Shown here: positions 7,593-14,163 of the stretch, in pieces | Layout: each line of letters opens with the position of its first letter | Position numbering within the stretch: position 1 is the stretch's first letter | Position numbers and translations under genes: made by a program | The notes under the pieces: generated by a model | Told to the model about the DNA's origin: nothing | Databases searched by the model: none | Seen by the model: the letters and a program-made list of their open reading frames with translations, nothing else | NCBI GenBank assembly: GCA_016190375.1 | Contig: JACPQR010000181.1 | Location: 1 to 52,819, forward strand | Source of the DNA: Deltaproteobacteria bacterium | Lineage (GTDB): Bacteria > Myxococcota_A > Polyangia > JACPQR01 | Direction of reading: 5' to 3' | DNA: 52,819 bases

Positions 7593-8132
7593 TCAGCGCC
7601 ACACCTCCTCTACGGGACGGAGGCGGCCAGGCACGTGATCTGGGGGCTGAAGGTGCATCTCCCAGTAGCCCACGTGCAGCCAGCGATCGAGCTTGTAGCC
7701 GATCCGGTGGAAGGTCCCGCATCGCACGAAGCCCATCCGCGCGTGCAGGCGCTCGCTGGCCGTGTGGCCGTCCGTGATTCCTGCAAGCAGCGTCATGTAA
7801 CCCTGCGCGCGCAAGAGCGGGATCAGCGCGCCGTAGAGCGCGGTGCCGACGCCGTGGCCGCGATGCTCGGGGTCGATGTAGACGGCCATCTCGGCCGACC
7901 AGGCATAGGCGCCCCGGCTGCGGTGAGGAGACGACCTGGCGAAGCCAATCACGGCGCCCGACCGCGCCACGAGCCACGGGTGCAAGCGCCGCGTCTCCTC
8001 CCACGCCAGCTCCCACTCCTCCAGCGGCTCGGGGCTGGTGGCAAAGTTCGCGGCGCCCTGCTCGGCCGCCAGGTTCGACAGCTCCAGGATTCTCGGGACG
8101 TCGCCCTTCACGGCCAGCTCGATGGTGAACAC
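7593..8132 (-). CDS. GNAT N-acetyltransferase, phosphinothricin-acetyltransferase-like
   Basis: A 179-residue GNAT protein. The acetyl-CoA loop is seen as EHRGHGVGTALY and the C-terminal RLHARMGF...GYKLDRWLHVGYW pattern is typical of the PAT/Bar subgroup, which acetylates small amines. The GTG at 8132 (MFTIELAVKGD) was chosen because the frame stays open upstream only through a 38-bp DNA repeat that yields a meaningless Pro/Cys-rich extension. It is convergent with the second ACP gene, so it is probably not part of that operon. The substrate is unknown. Confidence 0.85.
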   Translation of the reverse strand: MFTIELAVKGDVPRILELSNLAAEQGAANFATSPEPLEEWELAWEETRRLHPWLVARSGAVIGFARSSPHRSRGAYAWSAEMAVYIDPEHRGHGVGTALYGALIPLLRAQGYMTLLAGITDGHTASERLHARMGFVRCGTFHRIGYKLDRWLHVGYWEMHLQPPDHVPGRLRPVEEVWR

Positions 8133-8133
8133 G

Positions 8134-8234
8134 GGCCGGAGGTTAGGGGGACACGCACCCGGTCTGCAAGCGGGCGGGCCGGAGGTCAAGGGGACAGGCC
8201 GGAGGTCAAGGGGACACGCACCCGGTCTGCAAGC
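8134..8234. repeat. 38-bp interrupted tandem repeat
   Basis: Copies start with ggccggaggt and end with cggtctgcaagc. Full copies lie at 8134-8171 and 8197-8234, with a 20-bp partial copy at 8177-8196. They sit immediately upstream of the acetyltransferase GTG. The role is unknown; the copies could be a dispersed intergenic repeat. Farther on, 8341-8354 (a 14-bp palindrome of cgccccg) and 8414-8427 (cccgac/gtcggg) are small hairpins before the next gene. Confidence 0.6.
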
Positions 8235-8431
8235 CGGCGAGATCACGGCGCTTTGGGGGACAACCGCGCGAATTGCACTCTGGGTGGGGAGCCGCCTCGG
8301 CTCTGCCCAGATCGGGCATGGTTCCCTCCGCCGCGCGGCTCGCCCCGCGGGGCGCGAGCTCGTCGGGTATGGACACGTTGCAGCGATCGGCAGCGGCGGT
8401 ACGGCCGTTGCTGCCCGACCAGTCGGGAACG

Positions 8432-8824
8432 ATGTGCCGGGCCTTACTGTGCGCGACCGTCGCGGCGCTCACCTGCGGGTGCTTCGATGGGATCGGGGTG
8501 ATCGTCGTCGACGGCGACGGCGACGGCGGCGAGTTGCCCGAGCTTCCGGGCTCGCACCCCGGGCACCACCCGACGGGCGGAGACGATGAGGGCGCGGGCT
8601 CGGAAGGAGAGCCGGACCCTGATCCGGACACGGGCTCGGACACCGGCTCGGACGCGGATTCGGACTCCGACTCGGACTCCGACTCGGACTCGGACTCGGA
8701 CGCCGACTCGGACACGGGCTCCGATGCGGACGCAGACTCCGATGCCGATTCGGATCCCGACCCGTCCGAGCCCGATGCGGGCGCCGACACCGGTGGCCAC
8801 AACCACGGCGCCGGCAATCCGTGA
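8432..8824 (+). CDS. Asp/Ser-rich repeat lipoprotein
   Basis: A 130-residue predicted lipoprotein. The ATG at 8432 gives a short hydrophobic leader ending in TCGC. The rest is low-complexity: Gly/Glu-rich, then an SD-dipeptide tract with DTGSD and DAD variants, then a His/Gly tail (GGHNHG). The tract resembles flexible spacer or cation-binding segments common in myxobacterial surface lipoproteins. The stop overlaps the next ATG (TGATG), so it is coupled to the outer-membrane barrel. No enzymatic function can be assigned. Confidence 0.7.
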   Translation: MCRALLCATVAALTCGCFDGIGVIVVDGDGDGGELPELPGSHPGHHPTGGDDEGAGSEGEPDPDPDTGSDTGSDADSDSDSDSDSDSDSDADSDTGSDADADSDADSDPDPSEPDAGADTGGHNHGAGNP

Positions 8825-10545
8825 TGTCCTCGAGGATCCCGTGTGGACTCGTGTCGGTCCTCGCGGCGATGCTCGGTTCCTCCTTCGCCGCCGCGGACGA
8901 CCACTCGCACCACCATGGCCATGGCGCAGCGCCGCCGGCGCCTTCCGAGCAAGCCCCGGCGCCCGATGTCGAGCAGGATGGCCTGCCGTTTCTGCAAGCG
9001 CCTACCAACGCCTCGGTCGAAGCGGCGACGATGATCGAGAGCCACGACGACCGCGACGGGTTCGTGGGCAACTCGCCACGGGGCGGTGCGGAGGCCATCG
9101 GCCGGCTCGATTTCCGGATGACGAGCGCGCGGTGGGTGCTCACCACGGTCGGCACCGGCTTCGCCCCGCTGACCGACCGGGACGATCCCACGCGCCGTGA
9201 CGTCGTCGACCTCGAGGAAGCATCACTCGCTGGCGCGATCACGGATCGCCTCCGCGTGGTGATCGGGGACCACCGTCCTCGCTTCGGCCGCGGGCTCGTG
9301 CTGGACGTCGGCTCGACGAGCGGGCAGGGCCACGGCTCGACGCCCGTCGTCCTCCGCGGCGCTCGCGCGGATCTGGATGCGGGCCCCACGACCCTGACCG
9401 CGCTCGGCGGCCTCGTACATCTGGCGCCCGTGGATCGCGTCACGGACCTCGTCGTCGAGCCGAGGAACGACGTGATCGGCGGCGCCCGTGTCGAGGTCCG
9501 CCCGACGAAGAGGACCACGGTCTCGCTCGAGTACGCCGCGGCGTCGCTGGGAGCGCCGGAAGGCGCGGTCGCCGCGGGGGAGCAGCTCATGGGCATCGCC
9601 GCGGAGCTCAGCCCCGGCGGCTTCGGGCTCGGGCTCTACTTCGAGGGCGTCTACCAGAGCCTCGCCGTCGATGCGCGCCAGCTCCCCGGAACTGGCCTGT
9701 ACCTGGCGGCCGACTACACGGCGGGACCCGTCACCATCCTCCTCGAGGGCAAGGACTACAATCGTTTCAGCTTCGGCAGCCTCACCCCGACCTTCGTGCC
9801 GCCGGAGGGAGCCGAGGCTCCACCCGAAGGCTGGCCGACCATCCCGCCGGTCCGGTATCACTCGCCGCCGACCCTCGAGCGAATGGGCGAGCTGCAGCAC
9901 GGCGAGACGAATGCGCTCGGAGGCCGCGCCTCGATCACCCTGCGGGTCACCAGAGGGCTGACCCTGGAAGCGGCGGTCGTGAGGCAGTTCCACTTCGACG
10001 CGGTCGGCGACGAGCCGCGCTCCGGTCCGAACGGGTACTTCAGCCGTGGCGTCGACAGCCTTCATCTATATGGTGGGGCGCGGATTCATGGAAACGGCAT
10101 CGACCTCACCGCAGGCGGCGGCGGAAGCTCGGGAACCGACGGCGAGACTGGCGACGAGCACTTGCGGGGCAGGCACGCCGACGCGGCGATGGAGATTCAG
10201 ATCGTGAGGGGCTGGACGGCTGCCGTGTCCGGCGAGTGGCGCGACCGCGTCACCATGGGCGAGCCGGCGACGATCGGCTCCGTCGGCCTGTCCGTCCGGT
10301 CCCCGGGCGGAATCACCGTCGGGGGCCGCTACGAGTACTCGGACGAGCTGAAGGACGAGGACCCGAATGATGTGGTCGTTCCAAGGCGGCACTACTCGTC
10401 CGTGGAAGCCAAGGTCCCGTTCGGCCGGCACGAGGCCTTCGCCATGTTCGGAGGCACGGCGGGAGGCGTCCGCTGCCTCGACGGCACCTGCCGCGAGGTC
10501 CCGCCGTTTCAGGGTTTTCGCGCCGGAATGGTCCTGAGGTTCTGA
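8824..10545 (+). CDS. outer-membrane beta-barrel protein with His-rich N-terminus
   Basis: A 573-residue protein with a signal peptide (cleavage near SFAAA) followed by DDHSHHHGHG, a likely metal-binding patch. The body alternates hydrophobic and polar residues in many beta strands with Gly-rich turns and ends in a terminal Phe (GMVLRF), the usual outer-membrane insertion signal. Length and the EGKDYNRF segment recall DUF6029-type barrels. The ATG at 8824 was chosen over the GTG at 8821 because of the TGATG coupling to the preceding lipoprotein. The His patch and the later copper genes suggest a metal-related role, but this is speculative. Confidence 0.78.
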   Translation: MSSRIPCGLVSVLAAMLGSSFAAADDHSHHHGHGAAPPAPSEQAPAPDVEQDGLPFLQAPTNASVEAATMIESHDDRDGFVGNSPRGGAEAIGRLDFRMTSARWVLTTVGTGFAPLTDRDDPTRRDVVDLEEASLAGAITDRLRVVIGDHRPRFGRGLVLDVGSTSGQGHGSTPVVLRGARADLDAGPTTLTALGGLVHLAPVDRVTDLVVEPRNDVIGGARVEVRPTKRTTVSLEYAAASLGAPEGAVAAGEQLMGIAAELSPGGFGLGLYFEGVYQSLAVDARQLPGTGLYLAADYTAGPVTILLEGKDYNRFSFGSLTPTFVPPEGAEAPPEGWPTIPPVRYHSPPTLERMGELQHGETNALGGRASITLRVTRGLTLEAAVVRQFHFDAVGDEPRSGPNGYFSRGVDSLHLYGGARIHGNGIDLTAGGGGSSGTDGETGDEHLRGRHADAAMEIQIVRGWTAAVSGEWRDRVTMGEPATIGSVGLSVRSPGGITVGGRYEYSDELKDEDPNDVVVPRRHYSSVEAKVPFGRHEAFAMFGGTAGGVRCLDGTCREVPPFQGFRAGMVLRF

Positions 10546-10734
10546 GGCGGCTGGCGGGCGCACGCCGCCGTGAGCGATCGGGTCACTCCGTGTCCGGGTC
10601 CGTCACGGCCGCCGGCCCCTGAGACCGCATCGCGACTGGGAAATCCGGCGCCGGACGAGGGGCACGCGGATTGCAAACGGCGAACGGCCACGAAGAAGGG
10701 CAGTCGAGACCGAGGTGAGCTCCAGGAGGAAGTC

Positions 10735-11049
10735 ATGGTGAAGTTGCTGATTGCCGCCGCCGCCGCCACCCTCGCGGTAGGCGCCCCTTTGGTAGCCGGT
10801 GGCGGTGAAGCCGGTCACTGCGGCGACGTGATGGCTCAGTCCGGTCACTGCGGCGACGTGATGGCCCAGTCCCGGCACTGCGGTGACGTGGCTGCCCAGT
10901 CCGCACACTGCGGCGACGTGGCAGCCGAGTCCGGTCACTGCGGTGACGTGGCTGCCCAGTCCGCACACTGCGGCGACGTGGCAGCCGAGTCCGGTCACTG
11001 CGGTGACGTCGCTTCGTTCGGCGGCAACGTCCTCCTCCACAACATCTGA
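10735..11049 (+). CDS. small secreted His-Cys decapeptide-repeat protein
   Basis: A 104-residue protein with a clear signal peptide (MVKLLIAAAAATLAVGAPLV) and a strong aggagga ribosome site, which fixes the ATG at 10735. After a short linker come seven units of ten residues. Each begins with G/R/A-HCGDV, and most end MAQS, AAQS or AAES. Each unit thus has one His-Cys pair at constant spacing, giving seven Cys in all. The protein ends soon after the last unit. No family is recognised. Regular Cys/His spacing behind a secretion signal would fit metal binding or a multi-core modified peptide. No maturation enzyme (for example an MNIO/DUF692 protein) is encoded in this window. Confidence 0.75.
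   Translation: MVKLLIAAAAATLAVGAPLVAGGGEAGHCGDVMAQSGHCGDVMAQSRHCGDVAAQSAHCGDVAAESGHCGDVAAQSAHCGDVAAESGHCGDVASFGGNVLLHNI
10813..11022 (+). repeat. seven in-frame 30-bp repeats
   Basis: Seven contiguous 30-bp units encode the HCGDV decapeptides. Units 4-7 alternate between two nearly identical versions, which suggests recent 60-bp duplications. There are no unique spacers, so this is a coding minisatellite. Confidence 0.9.
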
Positions 11050-11062
11050 GTCGAAGGGGCGG

Positions 11063-11361
11063 TTGCTGAAAGCAGCACCCCTTCTACTCGCCATCGTTGC
11101 GTGTGCTTCCTGCTCGGAGCCCGCCGAGGAAGATGGCGAGGACTGCGAGGCGGCATGGGCGTCTGCCCAGACCATCGAGATCGGAACGGGCAGCCCCGAC
11201 GACGAGATCTTCCGGCCGCTGCCGGACGACGGCGTCCTGCCGCTGTGGCCCGGACCGCAGGGCGGCTACCGCTGTCGTCGACAGTGACCATCGAACCAAC
11301 CTGCGCCCCAACCGACACCATTTGCACGCGGAGCACCCAGACGGGCTGTGCCGCTCCGTGA
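11063..11361 (+). pseudogene. small lipoprotein, probably frameshifted
   Basis: From a TTG at 11063 the frame reads a lipoprotein leader (LLLAIVACASC) and then EIGTG...FRPLPDDGVLPLWPGPQGGY before stopping at 11287. The GTG, PL.DDG.LPL and GPQGG elements recall a secreted domain seen in myxobacterial lipoproteins, which normally continues well past GPQGG. A shift into the overlapping frame would continue with a Cys/Thr-rich stretch to 11361. It may therefore be a recently broken gene, or a genuine 74-residue lipoprotein. The memory of the family is approximate, so the call is tentative. Confidence 0.35.
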
Positions 11362-11387
11362 GTGCCTTAGCGAGAAGGAGACGCATC

Positions 11388-12353
11388 ATGCAACCGAAGT
11401 GCTGTTCGAAGGTGGTTCTGTTCGCGGCGATCGTGGCCTCGTGGACCCTCGGCTGTCGAAGCGAAGGCGGAGGCGATGACGACTCCGACGGCGATGCCGA
11501 CAGCGACGCCGATGCAGACGCCGACGCGGACTCGGACGGCGACACCGACGCCGACATGGACGCCGACATGGACACGGACTCGGACATGGACTCGGACGGC
11601 GACAGCGACCTGGAGTGCGAAGGCGAGCAAACGGACGAGACGTGTCAGGACGGCGACGACAACAACGACAACGGCTTCATCGACTGCGACGACTTCTGCT
11701 GCGGTCACTCTCCCGTGACGGTGTGCGCGACCCGGTCGACGATCCCGGACGTCGTGCGCGGCAACGTCGCGGAGATGGAGGTCGTGGAGCTCCAGGGCGT
11801 GATCGTCACGGCCATCCAGCACGACACGTTCTACATCCAGGACCCGGACGACGGGAGCGACGAGAGCTATCCGGACTACCACGCGATCTACGTCTACATC
11901 CCCCGCAACAACCCGGGCGGGATCACCGTCCCCGAGGTGGGCGACGTGATCAACGTCCAGGGCGAGCGCGCCGAGTACGAGGGAACCGTCGAGCTGTCCT
12001 TCATCCGTCAGCCCGAGGTGCTCTCCCAGGGCGAGGCGTTACCCGATCCGGAGGTCGTCACTCCCGACGAAGTCGGCGACGAGGACGGGTCCGAAGGCGA
12101 GCGATCCCGGGCGCTCGAGGCCGTGCTGGTCACCGTCAGCGGAGAGGTGACGGACGTCGAGCCCGAGCCCGGTGACGGCGAGGAAGGGCCGACCAACGAG
12201 TTCATCCTCGACGATGCGCTCCGCGTCAACGACCACCTCTACCGCATCGACCCCATGCCGAACGTCGGCGACACCGTCACGATCACCGGCATCCTCCACC
12301 TCAACTGGGGACACTGGAAGATCGAGCCGCGCAGCGCCCAAGACGTGCAGTAG
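11388..12353 (+). CDS. lipoprotein with Asp-rich linker and OB-fold-like domain
   Basis: A 321-residue lipoprotein with lipobox WTLGC (Cys23) and an aaggag ribosome site before the ATG at 11388. A DSDGDADSD tract of about 50 residues follows. Then comes the myxobacterial motif C-DGDDN-DNGFIDCDDFCC, a Ca-like Asp/Asn repeat. From about residue 110 the chain resembles an OB-fold of the type found in secreted nucleases and lamin-tail proteins: a VELQGVIVTAIQ strand, a FYIQDPDD strand, PEVGDVINVQG, and a second half with VGDTVTITGIL. No nuclease domain is present, so binding rather than catalysis is likely. Confidence 0.8.
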   Translation: MQPKCCSKVVLFAAIVASWTLGCRSEGGGDDDSDGDADSDADADADADSDGDTDADMDADMDTDSDMDSDGDSDLECEGEQTDETCQDGDDNNDNGFIDCDDFCCGHSPVTVCATRSTIPDVVRGNVAEMEVVELQGVIVTAIQHDTFYIQDPDDGSDESYPDYHAIYVYIPRNNPGGITVPEVGDVINVQGERAEYEGTVELSFIRQPEVLSQGEALPDPEVVTPDEVGDEDGSEGERSRALEAVLVTVSGEVTDVEPEPGDGEEGPTNEFILDDALRVNDHLYRIDPMPNVGDTVTITGILHLNWGHWKIEPRSAQDVQ

Positions 12354-12537
12354 CGGTCCGCAAACGAGGACGGGCGTGACTCCCGTGGTCACTGGCCACA
12401 ACCGCAGGTGGCGGTGACCGGGGCGGTGGACACCGGCGCTCTCGCACCTTCCCCCAGCCAGCCGAAACGAAACGCTTTTCGTGGCGCCTCCGCGGGGCAC
12501 GGTCGTTGCTGTGTGTTAGCGCTCCGAAGGAGACGAC

Positions 12538-13788
12538 ATGCGACGAAGCTCGCCTTTCCTCATCATCGGTCTCGCCCTCGCCACTCTCGGGGCTTGCACG
12601 AGCACCCCGCTCGAGTCACGGACCGCCCAGATCTCCGAAGACGTCACCGTGCTCGAACGCGAGCCAGGCATCGACGTGACGGTCGAAGACGACCGACTCG
12701 TGTTCCCCTACGCAGAGGACCTCGCGGACGTTGCGCCGGGCCGTGTTCTCGTGTCCGGGCAGGGTGGCGGCTTCCTGCGCCGCGCGGTATCGGTCGAGGC
12801 GGTCGGCAACGACCTGGTCGTCGCCACCGAGCCCGCTGCGCTGACCGACGCGATCATCGAGGGCGAGATCCAGGAGCAGGTCGACCTCGTGGACACGCCC
12901 GAGGGCCCATGGGCGAGCGGCTGGGGCGGCGACGGGATGGGCGGCTTCGCCATCGGGCTCGGCGGCATCACCGTCGTCGGAAACGGCGACCTCTCGGTGA
13001 CGATCCCCGAGGGTCGCTTCGACTTCCAGCCCCAGCTCGACTTCTCGCTCGACATCAGCCACGGACAGCTCAGGTACTTCAACCTGGTCGCATCCGGCGA
13101 TCTCGACGCGGCGCTGAAGATGGACGTGCAGATCGAGAACGCCTACGCGGCGGGCCGCTTCCAGGTTCCCGTCTGGAAGACCAGCAAGATGTTCATGCAG
13201 ATGATCGGGTTCGTTCCGGTCGTCGAGATGGTCGAGCTGTCGCTCGGCGTCGGCGTCCAGGTCGACGCGATGGGCGCGGCGCACTCGACGTTCGGCGGGA
13301 ACCTCCACGCGAGCGTCGAGGCGGGGGCGCGGTTCGAGCAGGGCGAGTGGCACGCCGTGGGCAACAAGATGGTCTCGGTCCAGGTGCTGCCGCTCGTGAT
13401 CGAGGGCGACGGCATGGTGGGGATCCGCGGGTTCGTCTACGCCGAGGTCGCGGTGATGCTGTACGACGCCGCCGGACCGGCCCTGATGATCATGCCCTAC
13501 GTCGGCGTCGTCCATCACGAGCAGATCGAACAGGGCGAGCACCAGCCCCACGGCTGGACGCCGCGAGTGGGCGTCATGGGGATGTTCGAGGCGATGCTGC
13601 AGGTCCCGATCATCGGCAAGCCCTGGATCGGCTACCAGGCGATGCTCTTCGACGTCTACCAGGACCTCGGCGGCGAGCCGATGGAGGGCATGGGAGACAG
13701 CCCCCTTCCCATGCCGGAGGACGGTGACGACGGCGGCCACGACGGCCACGGCGGTGACGATGGCGGCGGGGGTCACAGCGGTCACTGA
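12538..13788 (+). CDS. lipoprotein of unknown function with His-rich tail
   Basis: A 416-residue lipoprotein (lipobox TLGAC, Cys20) with a gaaggag ribosome site. The middle is rich in beta-type alternation and Gly and has no motif that I recognise. The last 25 residues are Gly/Asp/His-rich (GGHDGHGGDDG...HSGH), a likely metal-binding tail. It follows two other lipoprotein genes with intergenic gaps of about 180 and 340 bases, so separate promoters are possible. It may belong to the envelope/metal theme of this block, but no reaction can be inferred. Confidence 0.75.
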   Translation: MRRSSPFLIIGLALATLGACTSTPLESRTAQISEDVTVLEREPGIDVTVEDDRLVFPYAEDLADVAPGRVLVSGQGGGFLRRAVSVEAVGNDLVVATEPAALTDAIIEGEIQEQVDLVDTPEGPWASGWGGDGMGGFAIGLGGITVVGNGDLSVTIPEGRFDFQPQLDFSLDISHGQLRYFNLVASGDLDAALKMDVQIENAYAAGRFQVPVWKTSKMFMQMIGFVPVVEMVELSLGVGVQVDAMGAAHSTFGGNLHASVEAGARFEQGEWHAVGNKMVSVQVLPLVIEGDGMVGIRGFVYAEVAVMLYDAAGPALMIMPYVGVVHHEQIEQGEHQPHGWTPRVGVMGMFEAMLQVPIIGKPWIGYQAMLFDVYQDLGGEPMEGMGDSPLPMPEDGDDGGHDGHGGDDGGGGHSGH

Positions 13789-13856
13789 CCGGTGGCGCCT
13801 TCGTCGAGTCGCCCACGCTTGCCGATCCGATGAGCTCGGACTAGCTTGACCAGACC

Positions 13857-14096
13857 ATGCTCGAGGTCAGCGTGCACGCGGCGAAGGCGCAGCTCTCACG
13901 ACTTCTCGCGAGAGCGGAGAAGGGCGAACGGGTAGTGATCACTCGTCACGGCCGCCCGGGCGCGAAGCTCGTGTCCGTGGGCGGCGAACGCAAACCTCGC
14001 AAGCTCGGGCTCCTGCAGGGTCGCATCCGGACGGCAAAGGACTTCGACGCGCCGCTCCCCGAGGACCTCCTGCGGGCGTTCGAAGGCCCGCGGTGA
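13857..14096 (+). CDS. Phd/YefM-type antitoxin, orphan
   Basis: A 79-residue antitoxin with the family opening MLEVSVHAAKAQLSRLLARAEKGERVVITRHGRPGAKLV, a DNA-binding fold that usually represses its own operon, followed by a toxin-binding tail. The stop overlaps a GTG in the normal VapC coupling arrangement (GTGA), but the toxin stops after 12 codons. The antitoxin itself looks intact. Confidence 0.85.
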   Translation: MLEVSVHAAKAQLSRLLARAEKGERVVITRHGRPGAKLVSVGGERKPRKLGLLQGRIRTAKDFDAPLPEDLLRAFEGPR

Positions 14097-14131
14097 GGGT
14101 CCTGCTCGACACGCACGCCCTCATCTGGTGA
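14093..14131 (+). pseudogene. truncated VapC/PIN toxin (12 codons)
   Basis: The GTG overlapping the antitoxin stop reads VRVLLDTHALIW then TGA. LLDTHALIW is the signature N-terminus of PIN-domain toxins, including the first metal Asp. Everything after it is missing: 32 bases later the copper ATPase gene begins. A deletion has removed the toxin body and probably joined this locus to the metal genes. Confidence 0.75.
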
Positions 14132-14163
14132 GGGCCCGAGGATCGAGGCCAGGGAGCCAGCGC

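Noticed and set aside
7593..8132. The GNAT protein as the N-acylating step of the lipid cluster
   Set aside because: Its C-terminal motifs match small-molecule PAT-type acetyltransferases, it is convergent to the cluster and it is shorter than bacterial ceramide synthases.
8133..8246. N-terminal extension of the acetyltransferase
   Set aside because: It translates a DNA tandem repeat into a Pro/Cys-rich segment not seen in GNAT proteins; GTG 8132 gives the normal length.
8639..8740. Asp/Ser tract considered as a non-coding minisatellite
   Set aside because: The reading frame is open throughout, follows a lipobox and is coupled to the next gene.
10813..11022. 30-bp repeats considered as a CRISPR array
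   Set aside because: The units are contiguous without spacers and stay in frame behind a signal peptide, so they are coding repeats.
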